The notes: generated by a model from the letters alone, not told the origin. A DNA stretch of 64,000 nt from an uncultured Prevotella sp. (GCA_945833995.1 CAMAGM010000001.1:1-64000), one strand, 5' to 3'. Counted from the stretch's first letter, positions 30,707 through 39,637 are shown. Made by a program: numbers and translations.

Positions 30707-32026
30707 ATGAATACACCTTTAAATTACGACATCGTCACTGAGGCCATCGAGCAGATGGGTCTCGGCGACTTTTCACAAGCTACTATCAGAGACATACAAA
30801 GCCTATCGAGAACCCTTGAGGAAAAGACAGGTGAGACAGTCATTCACCTTGAGATGGGCGTACCGGGACTGAAGCCTTCGGAGATAGCCCTCCGTGCTGA
30901 GCAAGAAGCCCTTGCCAACGGCTGCGCCACAATCTATCCACCTAACGGAGGAATCCCAAGGATAAAGAACGCCACATCGCAGTTCGTCAAGGCTTTCATC
31001 GGCATTGACATCGACCCGCTCTGCTGCATACCTACCACAGGCTCCATGCAAGGCACCTTCGCAACGTTCACTATTTGGAAACACTCGTCGGTGGCAAACG
31101 AGAAAGGCGAGCCTACGGTACTTTTCATCGACCCCGGCTTCCCAGTGCAGACAACGCAGTGTGACGTCATTGGAATAAAACACATCGGACTCGACATTCA
31201 CGACTACCGCGGCAAGGATCTCATTGCAAAGCTCGAAGAGATAATCGCCCAGCACAACATCTGCGGCATCGTATATTCCAACCCGAACAACCCATCGTGG
31301 GTTTGCTTCAACGAAGAGGAATTGGAAGGAATAGGCAAGTTGGCAACGAAATATGACTTCATCGTGCTTGAAGACCTTGCATATTTCGCCATGGACTTCC
31401 GCCGCGACCTCTCCCACCCCTTCGAGGCACCATATCAGGCAACAGTGGCACGCTACACCGACAACTACATGCTGTCAGTCTCTGGTTCAAAGGCTTTCTC
31501 CTACGCAGGTCAGCGCATCGGCGTCTGCTGCATAAGCAACAAGCTCTACCACCGCGTCTATCCTTCGCTGCAGGAAAACTTCGGCGTAGGCGAGTTCGGC
31601 AATTTCTTCGCCAACCGTCTGATGTACACCTTCTCAAGTGGCACCACGCATAGCGTCCAGCACGCCATGGCAGCACTTATGGAAGCTGCATGCAATGGTT
31701 CCTACTGCTTCCTCGACGACGTGAGGGAATATGGCAGACGTGCAAAATACATGAAGGAAGTACTTCTCGCCAACGGCTTTTACCTTGTTTATGACAACGA
31801 CCTCGGAGCACCCCTCGCTGACGGTTTCTACTTCACCGTACAATATCCCGGAATGAACGACCTGCAACTCACCCGTGAGCTGATGTACTACGGCATCGCC
31901 GTCTATCCGCTCGACACCATGGGCTCGACACAACAAGGTGTCCGCATCTGCACCTCGTTCTTCTCCGACAACCTTCAGCCACTGTTCAAGGAAAGGATAG
32001 AGGCGTTTAAGAGGAACATGAATTAA
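30707..32026 (+). CDS. Class I/II aminotransferase, probable aromatic aminotransferase
   Basis: A 439-residue fold-type I PLP enzyme. The PLP lysine is Lys262 in SVSGSKAFSYAGQRIG; YSNPNNPSWVC and EDLAYFAMDFR supply other cofactor contacts. An N-terminal helical segment (~1-45) precedes EMGVPGLKPSEIAL. It starts one base after paaK2, so it is translationally linked. In this cluster it most plausibly interconverts aromatic amino acids and their 2-oxo acids, the substrates or products of IorAB. Specificity cannot be read from sequence. Confidence 0.88.
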   Translation: MNTPLNYDIVTEAIEQMGLGDFSQATIRDIQSLSRTLEEKTGETVIHLEMGVPGLKPSEIALRAEQEALANGCATIYPPNGGIPRIKNATSQFVKAFIGIDIDPLCCIPTTGSMQGTFATFTIWKHSSVANEKGEPTVLFIDPGFPVQTTQCDVIGIKHIGLDIHDYRGKDLIAKLEEIIAQHNICGIVYSNPNNPSWVCFNEEELEGIGKLATKYDFIVLEDLAYFAMDFRRDLSHPFEAPYQATVARYTDNYMLSVSGSKAFSYAGQRIGVCCISNKLYHRVYPSLQENFGVGEFGNFFANRLMYTFSSGTTHSVQHAMAALMEAACNGSYCFLDDVREYGRRAKYMKEVLLANGFYLVYDNDLGAPLADGFYFTVQYPGMNDLQLTRELMYYGIAVYPLDTMGSTQQGVRICTSFFSDNLQPLFKERIEAFKRNMN

Positions 32027-32027
32027 G

Positions 32028-32167
32028 AAAGGAGGAGAGAGGAGTGAGGAGAGAGGAGTGAGAAGAGAGGAGTGAGAATACTTCACTGCGCAGCTAACAC
32101 CTAAAATTCAAGCTTCGCTAATCTCACTCCTCTCACCTCACTCCTCTCACCTCTTACCTCTCACATC
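32028..32167. repeat. Palindromic element between convergent genes
   Basis: Left arm 32028-32078 repeats GGAGTGAGAGA-like units; right arm 32120-32167 is the inverse series; the centre carries ACTGCGCAGC. It begins 2 nt after the aminotransferase stop and extends 14 nt into the GH2 gene, encoding its last residues and TAA stop. 32074-32094 is an inverted 20/21 match to 24017-24037. Confidence 0.75.
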
Positions 32168-34544
32168 TCACCCTAATCTTCTTCGTCTTATACTTATCAC
32201 TCGTAACCTCCAACACTACATCAGAGGGGGTAGTGCCGGCACGCAGAATTACCAACGCCGTTCCCATGAAGAGGTTGCGCTCGTTGCCTACGGCAAGCTC
32301 GTCGGACTGAATGTTTCCGTTGTCAACGGCAACAATCTCGGCATCGCCACTGACTTTGAACGTCAGTTTCTCACCAGCATTGAGCACACGGCGACCTTTC
32401 TTATCTACGGCAATTATGCGGACGTGCTGCAGATCCTTGCCATCGGCGTGCCATGTCTGCTTGTCGGCAACGAGTTGCAAGGCAACTGCCTCGCCTGTGG
32501 TCTCAAGGCTATGACGCGCTATTTCCTTTCCGTCCTTGCGTGCAACGGCAGTTATAGTACCTGGCTGATATACGATTCCGTCCCAACGTATGCGGTTGCG
32601 TACCTTCGGGTCACGCTCGTTCTTCTTCGTGCCGAGGCTCTTGCCGTTCATCAGCAGCTCCACCTCGTCGCCGTTGGTATAGGTGTAGAGAGAGACTTTC
32701 TCACCTGCCGTACGGTTCCAGTTCTCAGAGAATTTTCCCACTGAAATGTCAACGCCATTCCACATCATCTTTCCCTTGCCCTCCTCAATTACTGCGATGT
32801 GCGCCGTAGGCTCATCAGAGAAGAAACTCTTGAGGAAATACGCATCGGGCTTAGGCTGCAGCGAGATGTCGAAAACACCTTGGTTCCAGCCTTTCACGGG
32901 CCAACCCATGCTCTCGCCAAGATAGTCTATTGCTCCCCAATAGGCAAGACCCACCACGCGGTCGAGATCCATTTCAAAATAGTTTGGTCCCATAGCCGAC
33001 GTGCTTGCCTCACTCTGGTAGAAAATCTTCTCAGGATAGCGTCGTCCATCACCGGGGAAGTACATGTAGCGGTAGTTATAGGAAGCGATGTCGGTCTCCA
33101 AGGCAAGCGGTGCGGGAATGGAGTCGGTCTCAATGCTGCGGTAACGAGGGTGCATGGCAACGGTAACAAGGCGAGTGTCGTCATAACGGCGCAGCAGCTC
33201 GCGTTGCAGTTTGTAAGCTGTCACGCCCCAATCGTTGAACGGCAAGTTGGCATACTGCTGAAGCTCATTGCCAAGACTCCAGAGTACTACAGACGGATGG
33301 TTGCGGTCGCGCTTAATGAACTCTGGCACGTCTTTCTGCCAAAGGCTCTCCCACTCCACTCGTCCACCGGCATACTGCGTGAGCCATTTGTCATAAAGCT
33401 CGTCAACCACTAGCAATCCGAGGCGGTCGCAAAGGTGGAGGAAGTCCTCGCTGTATGGGTTGTGCGACGTGCGAACATGATTATAGCCAAAGTCCTTCAT
33501 CAGCTTCAGTCGCTTCTCTATGGCACGCGGATAGGCAGCGGCACCAAGTGCGCCAAGCGTATGGTGGTTAGCCCAACCTTTCAGCAGCACCTTCTTACCA
33601 TTGAGCAGCAAACCACGCTCTGGAGTGAACTCCACTGTGCGCACGCCAAAAGGCTCGCTCACGCGGTCGATGGCGTTGCCCTCTGCATCGAATATCGTCA
33701 CCTCTGCCGTATAAAGATATGGCGACTCGCACGACCACAGCCTTGCATTGTCGAGTGTCAATGGAGCAAGCTCATACTCGCGCTGTCTCCACTTTGGCGA
33801 ATAAGCCACGTCCTCACGCTGCTGTGCCACCACATTTCCCTCTGCATCGAGAATCCTTACCTCTACAGGCAAGCGCTCTGCCTTGCCCATGCAAGCTATC
33901 TCTGCCTTTATGCGCACTTCCTTATTATCCACGGTGCGGATAAAGAGCGGATGGCGTGGGAAGAATGTCTTAGAGTCGGTTACTATCACGTTCACGTCAC
34001 GATAGAGTCCACCTCCAGTGTACCAACGTGAGTTGTTTGGCTGCTGTGTGTTTGCCTTTACTACAATCTCGTTTGCCTCGCCATATTTGAGCAGTTTCGA
34101 TACGTCTATGTCGAAACCAAGATAGCCATAGTCAATACCGCCTACATGCTGTCCGTTCACCCATACGTCGCCCACGAGCATTATGCCCTGGAAGTCGAGC
34201 AGCACACGCCGTCCTTGCCACTCCACAGGTGCCATCAGCTCACGACGATACCAACCTACGTTCATCTCCTTGAAGCCGCGCGGACTCAGTCGGCTGCGCA
34301 CATTGCTGCCCGCATCGCTATTGTCGGGACGCTCAGATGCATCCGGCTCAACCCACGGCTGACCAATAAGGAAATCGTGCGGCAGGCAGACTGTCTCACA
34401 ACTTGCGTTCTTCACAGCCTCAACTCCCGACAATTCGCCAAGATGGAACTGCCAACCACGGTCAAGACTTATAGTATCTCTCTCGGCTGCAGCCGCCCTG
34501 CCAACAAGCAAAGCCATAGCTGCCATTATAACTATTTTTTTCAT
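32154..34544 (-). CDS. Secreted GH2 beta-galactosidase-like enzyme
   Basis: A 796-residue exported enzyme (MKKIVIMAAMALLVGRAAAA). GH2 architecture: sugar-binding jelly roll (~22-190; VNGQHVGGIDYGYLGF), Ig-like domain (~195-300), TIM barrel (~305-590) with acid/base Glu in VVLWSLGNE and nucleophile Glu in FYQSEAST, then C-terminal domains including an Ig-like module. The motif RTSHNPYSEDFLHLCDRLG is typical of beta-galactosidases and relatives. Its last residues (VRCER) and stop are encoded by the arm of a palindromic repeat, so the native C-terminus has been replaced or trimmed. Downstream of the triple SGNH esterase, hence likely acting on RG-I galactan side chains. Specificity inferred. Confidence 0.87.
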   Translation of the reverse strand: MKKIVIMAAMALLVGRAAAAERDTISLDRGWQFHLGELSGVEAVKNASCETVCLPHDFLIGQPWVEPDASERPDNSDAGSNVRSRLSPRGFKEMNVGWYRRELMAPVEWQGRRVLLDFQGIMLVGDVWVNGQHVGGIDYGYLGFDIDVSKLLKYGEANEIVVKANTQQPNNSRWYTGGGLYRDVNVIVTDSKTFFPRHPLFIRTVDNKEVRIKAEIACMGKAERLPVEVRILDAEGNVVAQQREDVAYSPKWRQREYELAPLTLDNARLWSCESPYLYTAEVTIFDAEGNAIDRVSEPFGVRTVEFTPERGLLLNGKKVLLKGWANHHTLGALGAAAYPRAIEKRLKLMKDFGYNHVRTSHNPYSEDFLHLCDRLGLLVVDELYDKWLTQYAGGRVEWESLWQKDVPEFIKRDRNHPSVVLWSLGNELQQYANLPFNDWGVTAYKLQRELLRRYDDTRLVTVAMHPRYRSIETDSIPAPLALETDIASYNYRYMYFPGDGRRYPEKIFYQSEASTSAMGPNYFEMDLDRVVGLAYWGAIDYLGESMGWPVKGWNQGVFDISLQPKPDAYFLKSFFSDEPTAHIAVIEEGKGKMMWNGVDISVGKFSENWNRTAGEKVSLYTYTNGDEVELLMNGKSLGTKKNERDPKVRNRIRWDGIVYQPGTITAVARKDGKEIARHSLETTGEAVALQLVADKQTWHADGKDLQHVRIIAVDKKGRRVLNAGEKLTFKVSGDAEIVAVDNGNIQSDELAVGNERNLFMGTALVILRAGTTPSDVVLEVTSDKYKTKKIRVRCER

Positions 34545-34605
34545 ATTTATGCTTATAAAGTTAAAGATTTGTGTTCAGCCCTCATCAATTTCTTGGGAAA
34601 TTCTT

Positions 34606-34637
34606 CTCCCCCCCCCAGGGGGAGTAGGAGGGGGCCT
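34606..34637. repeat. Single arm of the G/C-rich element
   Basis: Resembles the right arm of the element at 25422-25570 (CTCCCCCCC, then AGGGGGAG, ending GGGGGCCT). It starts 7 nt past the stop of the SGNH gene on the minus strand. No partner arm nearby. Confidence 0.5.
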
Positions 34638-34643
34638 CAACTT

Positions 34644-37400
34644 TTAGTTCCCATACGGCTTAGTAGTGTCGATGTCCTGTGCCGGATACCACACAAAGGC
34701 ATCGGGATCGTCAGGCTGCGCTGGCGAATAGTCCTTCCATTCGGGGCGCAACGACTTCACTATAGGCAGGTTGAGTTGCTTCATTCCCATAATTGCCATC
34801 TTTGCCACCTCGTATGCCCCGTAAGGGTTGAAGTGGGTGTTGTCGGCAAGAGGCTTGGTCTGTCCGGGGAAGGTGTTGGCAGGATAGTGTACGAGCGAGC
34901 GCTTGCTACCCTCATAGCCGAGAGTCTCGAAGAAGGTGCGCGTCATGTCGTGCAGTTCTATCACCGGCACGTTCTCACGGCGTGCAACCTCACGCATTGC
35001 GTCAGGATAGTCGCCATGCGTCTCCTGTATCTTTGTCTGCATGGCTTCGTCGAACGAGCGTCGTTGGGTTGGTGTGACGAAAACCATCGTTCCACCCTTT
35101 GCTCTCACCCTATCAATAAAAATCTTCAGGTTGTGGGCAAAGTTATACCATGCTCCGCTGCCTGGCTTGCGCTCTTTCTGGTCGTTGTGTCCAAACTCGC
35201 ATAACACATAGTCGCCAGGCCTCATCATCTCCACAACTTGGTCAAGTCGGTTTGAGGCAATGAACGAGCTTGTTGCCAGTCCGCTCTCGGCATGGTTTGC
35301 AATGGCCACGTCGGTGTTGAACCATCGTGTCACCATCTGTCCCCAGCTTGCGTATGGCTCGCCAGTCTGGTCAACCACGGTTGAGTTGCCGCAAAGGAAA
35401 ATGGTAGTAGCCGTTGTGTCGCGCTCTATTCTCACCTCCTTCACTGTCGGAGCAGCACCTGTGAACTCCAGGGTAAGCAGGTCGTCCCATGTTCTTGTTC
35501 CTATCTCGCGTGGATGGCGCGAAACGTTCTTTCCGTCGGCAACAAATGGCGTGCGCTTGTTCACGATGAACTCCACCGTCTTGAACTCACCCTTTTTCGT
35601 TGCTGTTTCCTCTACCATCAGTCGGCGGCTCTCAGCGCGCACCACTGTCTTTCCTGCCTTTTTCTTCGAGCCAAGCACCACCGTCACCTTATAGTTGCCA
35701 TCGGGCACCTCTGCTGAGAAGCTGAATGGGGCGTTGTCCATTGTTGACTTTCCGCTTAGGTCAGCCACAACTGGTTGCGTCATCAGCAGACAACGTGCGA
35801 GGCTACCGCCATTGCGTGCCAGTCCCTTTGCCACGCTCTTGGCATTGAGTCGTGCGCCGAGCAATGAGGTGTGTGTATGGTCGTGGTTGAAATAATCCTT
35901 GGCTTTCTCCTTGCCTATCTCGTCGAGGAAGTCTGCCGAAATGTTGTGGACATCCACAAGCTCCACACCAGTTTCCTTCACCACCTCACGATACCACTTC
36001 CCATAGGTGTCGTTGCGTCGCTCTATTTTTCCTCCAGGCCACTCGTTGCGTGGAGTGAGCGACACGAGTATAGGTGTCGCACCCTTCTCGCGCACGTCCT
36101 GAATGAACTTCTTCAGATACCAACCGAAGGAATATACCACCTCGTATTTCCCACTGTCGGCGAGTCTATACACATGGCTCGTATCCTTCGTGCAGGCTAT
36201 CGTTCCGCGCTGCTTCTGGTTGTCAATAGGACCAATGTCGTTGTGCCCGAACTGAATCAGCACATAGTCGCCAGGCTGCAGGCTGTTATACACCTTGTCC
36301 CAACGTCCCTCGTTGAGGAATGTACGAGTGCTGCGTCCAGCCTTTGCACAGTTCACGCAGGTCACGAGATTCTTGTCGAACACGGTATAGGCCTGCGAGC
36401 CCCAACCCCACATTCCGTTCTCGTCCTTGTCCTCGTTCTTCACTGTGCTGTCGCCCGTGATGAACACCACAGGCTTCCCTGCCTCGCGCACAAAGTTTTC
36501 TGTTGGAAGTGCCACGTTCTGCATCATAGCCTGCAGCGGAGCCAGTTTCGGGTCGTTGCTCTCGGCAATGCCCTCAGCAGCCGACCTTGCGTTCATCATA
36601 GCACCGAAATGGCTTGTGTGTATGTGGTCGCCATAGAAATGGTATTTCTCCTTCCAAGGACCATATTTGTCGAGCTTTGCAGCCGAGCGTTCGTTGAGGT
36701 CAATGTATGGCACACCCTCCTGCTCCGCCACTTGGCTTGCCCACAGTCCGAAGGTCTTTGCCACACGCACTATCTTTCCCTGCTCGTCGTATGCGTCGCG
36801 CGGAGTGAGCGACATCAGTATTGGGTTTGCTCCCACGGCACGGCAGTCGCGGATATATTTCCGCAAATATTCCCCATAGGTATAAACCGTTTCCTTCACT
36901 CCAGTCTCCTTTATGGTCACGTTGAGCGTGTCGTTTCCAATGCCGGGAATGCTCGCCCTTGCCCTTCCGCTGTCGTAAGGGCCATTGTCGTTGTGTCCGA
37001 TGGAAATAATCACCCAGTCGCCCTTCCTTATGCCTTTTCTTACATCGGGCCACAGGCGTGTATAGAACGTGCGGCTACTCATGCCGCCAAGAGCCTGATT
37101 CTCCACCGTTATCTTGTTCTCGTCGAAGAACTCCTGTGCATAGTAGCCCCACCCCCACTGTCCGTTGTTGCCGTTGCCCAAAGTGCCGTTTCTCATAGTC
37201 GAGTTTCCTATCAGGAATAGCACAGGGTTGGTTCCCTTGCGGCTCGTGCCTGCGGGAATTCGTGCTGTCTTTGCCTTGTTAAGGCTGTCCAGGGTGTTAT
37301 CGACAACCTTGTTCACGTCCTCCATTGGTTTTGCCACTTGCGCAGAGGCAAAAGCGGCAGAGAACAACAAAGTTGCTCCAAACAAAAGTCTTGTTTTCAT
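34644..37400 (-). CDS. Triple SGNH/GDSL esterase (rhamnogalacturonan acetylesterase-like)
   Basis: A 918-residue exported protein. Start at 37400 gives signal peptide MKTRLLFGATLLFSAAFASAQ; earlier in-frame codons cross the promoter. Three tandem SGNH hydrolase domains have nucleophiles Ser67 (FLIGNSTM), Ser318 (FITGDSTV) and Ser673 (FLCGNSTV). Each has the block III GHND motif, and block V DHTHTS / HIHTS / NTHFNPYG supplies Asp/His. A beta-sandwich (~560-650) lies between domains 2 and 3. CE12 members de-acetylate rhamnogalacturonan; three in one chain is unusual. First gene of a unit with GH2, next to a PL11 lyase gene, so RG-I is the expected substrate. Confidence 0.85.
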   Translation of the reverse strand: MKTRLLFGATLLFSAAFASAQVAKPMEDVNKVVDNTLDSLNKAKTARIPAGTSRKGTNPVLFLIGNSTMRNGTLGNGNNGQWGWGYYAQEFFDENKITVENQALGGMSSRTFYTRLWPDVRKGIRKGDWVIISIGHNDNGPYDSGRARASIPGIGNDTLNVTIKETGVKETVYTYGEYLRKYIRDCRAVGANPILMSLTPRDAYDEQGKIVRVAKTFGLWASQVAEQEGVPYIDLNERSAAKLDKYGPWKEKYHFYGDHIHTSHFGAMMNARSAAEGIAESNDPKLAPLQAMMQNVALPTENFVREAGKPVVFITGDSTVKNEDKDENGMWGWGSQAYTVFDKNLVTCVNCAKAGRSTRTFLNEGRWDKVYNSLQPGDYVLIQFGHNDIGPIDNQKQRGTIACTKDTSHVYRLADSGKYEVVYSFGWYLKKFIQDVREKGATPILVSLTPRNEWPGGKIERRNDTYGKWYREVVKETGVELVDVHNISADFLDEIGKEKAKDYFNHDHTHTSLLGARLNAKSVAKGLARNGGSLARCLLMTQPVVADLSGKSTMDNAPFSFSAEVPDGNYKVTVVLGSKKKAGKTVVRAESRRLMVEETATKKGEFKTVEFIVNKRTPFVADGKNVSRHPREIGTRTWDDLLTLEFTGAAPTVKEVRIERDTTATTIFLCGNSTVVDQTGEPYASWGQMVTRWFNTDVAIANHAESGLATSSFIASNRLDQVVEMMRPGDYVLCEFGHNDQKERKPGSGAWYNFAHNLKIFIDRVRAKGGTMVFVTPTQRRSFDEAMQTKIQETHGDYPDAMREVARRENVPVIELHDMTRTFFETLGYEGSKRSLVHYPANTFPGQTKPLADNTHFNPYGAYEVAKMAIMGMKQLNLPIVKSLRPEWKDYSPAQPDDPDAFVWYPAQDIDTTKPYGN

Positions 37401-37444
37401 CTCCGTTATACAGTTTTTAGTTTCATTGCTTGTTATTTTTGGTG

Positions 37445-37452
37445 CAAAGTTA
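37445..37452 (-). promoter_or_regulatory. -7 box of the SGNH-GH2 unit
   Basis: The minus strand reads TAACTTTG, 44 bp before the SGNH ATG. At 37483-37490 and 37504-37511 (30 and 51 bp upstream) the coding strand has boxes ending ATCAA and AACAA, in nearly the register of the xylan promoters. Confidence 0.65.
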
Positions 37453-37516
37453 CAAAACATTCCCCTCAAATGCCCATAATATTTGATTTTTTTCTTTTGA
37501 TTTTTGTTCGCCAAAC

Positions 37517-37575
37517 ATCGACAAGTCGATTAGGCAATATCGACAAGTCGATTTCCGCATATCGACAAGTCGATT
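37517..37575. repeat. Three tandem dyads with exact 22-bp period
   Basis: ATCGACAAGTCGATT occurs perfectly at 37517-37531, 37539-37553 and 37561-37575. Each is an inverted repeat ATCGAC-AA-GTCGAT; the 7-bp spacers differ. They start 64 bp upstream of the SGNH -7 box. The two-turn spacing suggests cooperative binding by a dimeric regulator. Confidence 0.7.
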
Positions 37576-37621
37576 CCTAATGATCGAAAGGTGGGGTTGA
37601 CACATACCATAAACGGCTAAA

Positions 37622-37755
37622 TGCCCACGTTGCCTACGTTGGACACTTTCCTCACGCACATTATAAATATATATACATAATTATTTTTTCTTTTTATTCT
37701 TCATATAATATAAAAAGTTTATTTTATTGATGTCCAACGTGGGCAAACGTGGGCA
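37622..37755. mobile_element. 134-bp inverted-repeat element with A/T-rich centre
   Basis: 37622-37645 (starting TGCCCACGTTGCC) and 37731-37755 (ending AACGTGGGCA) are near-perfect 24/25-bp inverted ends around an 85-bp A/T-rich core. No coding capacity. From 37756 to 38031 I see only short hairpins (for example AAAACGACCTCGTTTT near 37763) and no supported gene. Confidence 0.5.
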
Positions 37756-38031
37756 AATGGCAAAAAACGACCTCGTTTTTGGAGCGCAGGCATCAAACAA
37801 TCATCAAGACAAAAGTTAAATATGGTTGCAATTTGAAATGGCTGGAGGTGTGGGCATCTCGCCCGCATCTTGCGCACCATCCAGAAAAAATCTCTTGTGA
37901 TTATTACCTCGTAGGCGAGGTGCGAATTAACGTCTTTTCTGCCTCAAGTACGGACTTACATAAAGTAAAGTCCCTACAGGCGGATGGATATTTAACTACA
38001 TTAAAGGGAGGAAAACTTCTATATATTAATG

Positions 38032-38068
38032 GAGGGCTGGTACCGGAAAATCATTCCACCCAGCCCTC
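38032..38068 (-). terminator. Possible 3'-end hairpin of the fimbrillin-like gene
   Basis: GAGGGCTGG (38032-38040) pairs perfectly with 38060-38068 around a 19-nt loop, 52 nt beyond the stop. No strong T-tract follows on the minus strand. Confidence 0.45.
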
Positions 38069-38119
38069 ACGGAGGTTTAAATCAAATGAATATTGTTATG
38101 AGTTGATTACTGTTTTTGT

Positions 38120-39082
38120 TTATCGTGCTTCTCCTTCTACAGGATTCTCCGTTCCTGATTGCCAACTTTTAATAGTTATTTCGGAAAGAGAGAATCCCTC
38201 TTTTTTAAGGGTCAATTTGTATATATACTCATATCCACCTTTAAACTCTACACCACCAGATGGGACGGTATACTTATATCCATTATCGACATCAACATAT
38301 ACACCTATCATTTTTGTTCCACCAGACACTGTTTGAGGTGGAATGATACAAGACACTCCCGATGTGCATAGTGCCTCTACTGCATCAGATTCACACACAT
38401 ATACATAGCCTGTACTACCCGTACCAGTTGCTTTTAATTCCGCACCAGTAGCTGATATTGTCGCATTTCTCATAATGCCATACAAATATAAATTTGAAAA
38501 ACCAGTTTTAAAATCAGCTAAATCATAAGCTTCTGATGGATCTTCTACTATTACAGTAATCTTAGACATGCAATGATTGAATTCCAGCGGAATTGGGTTT
38601 GCAGGATCCACATTGGTTGTAAAAGCATACATCAAATCACTCTTTCTATAGTTTGCATCTGTACTCTGATCTTGCTGAACTGCAAATGATGTTGCATCCC
38701 AAGTCATTTGATTTCCACTTGCGTCTTTGGCTGGATAAACTGCACGAGCCTCTAACTGATCACCAGAACCCAATACATACAAATCAGCGTCTGTTGTCCA
38801 ACCGACAGGAGTCTTGGTATATGTCACATAGCCATTTTCTGGCAAGCCCTCTATCATAGTACAATGAACACCGTCAGGAAAAACGCTAATTGCCTCTCCA
38901 TCTAAGAAATCTGTATTTTGGAGTTGAGATTCATTACCACTTGAACGGGTTTGCATTCCTTTTATTCCTACAGTGATTTGAAGTGGATGTTTGGTAGATT
39001 CAATAGAGTAGTCATCCCTACTACTACAAGCCGCGAACATTGTGCCAATGCAGACGGCGATTAAAAACTGTTTAATTTGCAT
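38120..39082 (-). CDS. Fimbrillin-family lipoprotein (Mfa-like)
   Basis: A 320-residue lipoprotein starting MQIKQFLIAVCIGTMFAACSS; the lipobox Cys is at 19. The body is beta-rich with the fimbrillin pattern: GMQTRSS after a short linker, FLDGEAISVF, ADLYVLGSGDQ, and EFNHCMSKITVIVED (the FNH-R/K core strand). A C-terminal KGGYEYIYKLTLKKEGFSLS resembles the terminal strand of the second domain. Such proteins form surface fimbriae or act as surface adhesins. It is a lone gene between pectin genes with no assembly partners, so attachment to plant material is only a guess. No good -7 box was found; the region to 39160 is A/T-rich. Confidence 0.8.
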   Translation of the reverse strand: MQIKQFLIAVCIGTMFAACSSRDDYSIESTKHPLQITVGIKGMQTRSSGNESQLQNTDFLDGEAISVFPDGVHCTMIEGLPENGYVTYTKTPVGWTTDADLYVLGSGDQLEARAVYPAKDASGNQMTWDATSFAVQQDQSTDANYRKSDLMYAFTTNVDPANPIPLEFNHCMSKITVIVEDPSEAYDLADFKTGFSNLYLYGIMRNATISATGAELKATGTGSTGYVYVCESDAVEALCTSGVSCIIPPQTVSGGTKMIGVYVDVDNGYKYTVPSGGVEFKGGYEYIYKLTLKKEGFSLSEITIKSWQSGTENPVEGEAR

Positions 39083-39162
39083 AGATTTTTGTTTTAAGTT
39101 TGCCTATAGGTTCTCGGAGTCGGCGTTAAAAAATTAATTGTATTATACCTATAAACGAAAAT

Positions 39163-39244
39163 GCGTGGAACCTGGCATTGCCTGTTCCATTTGTCGAGGT
39201 TCTGGACTACCCTACAATGTAGAACGGCAACGCAGAACCCACGC
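39163..39244. ncRNA. Unassigned structured RNA candidate
   Basis: Nested pairing: GCGTGG (39163-39168) with CCACGC (39239-39244), GCATTGCC (39175-39182) with GGCAACGC (39226-39233, one wobble), GTTC (39184-39187) with GAAC (39222-39225), giving a long rod with internal loops. On the minus strand a short T-rich stretch follows. I cannot match it to a known family. A further dyad CCCCCGA (39435-39441) / TCGGGGG (39487-39493) lies downstream. Confidence 0.3.
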
Positions 39245-39637
39245 AGTGGAGTTTATATAATTATCCATAACACATAAATGCAGACAAAAGAAAGTCCACG
39301 TTATGCGTACAGAATCATGTATAAACTGCTACATGAGCATCTATCGTTGCTAAGTCCTGACATTGTATGAAATTGTCCAGATTTCGACAAATCAGAAACG
39401 AAGCGCATGATAAACGCCTTCTCATAAATAGTAACCCCCGAAACACCGAACACTTTCGATGCTCGCTTTGCAGCGACTAACGGAAGTCGGGGGCAAAAGT
39501 AAGAATTTAAATCGAAACTTCCAAATTTTCAGAAAGAAAAATGCAAAAGCATCGTCATTTTCTTTAAAATGGAACAAAAAACGAGCGGCAAAGCAAAGCT
39601 TCACCGCTTTTTTTGTTAAAGAGATAATAGATAAATT

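Noticed and set aside
35871-37220. 449-codon plus-strand open frame opposite the triple SGNH gene
   Set aside because: Shadow of a long G/C-biased coding strand; Cys/His-rich nonsense translation with no family features.
37517-37575. Three regularly spaced repeats as a mini-CRISPR
   Set aside because: Repeats are 15 bp with 7-bp spacers and there are no cas genes; phasing and dyad symmetry indicate operator sites.
37749-38336. 195-codon plus-strand open frame between the inverted-repeat element and the fimbrillin-like gene
   Set aside because: Starts inside the inverted repeat, runs over the hairpin at 38032-38068 and overlaps the fimbrillin 3' end; no motif or promoter.
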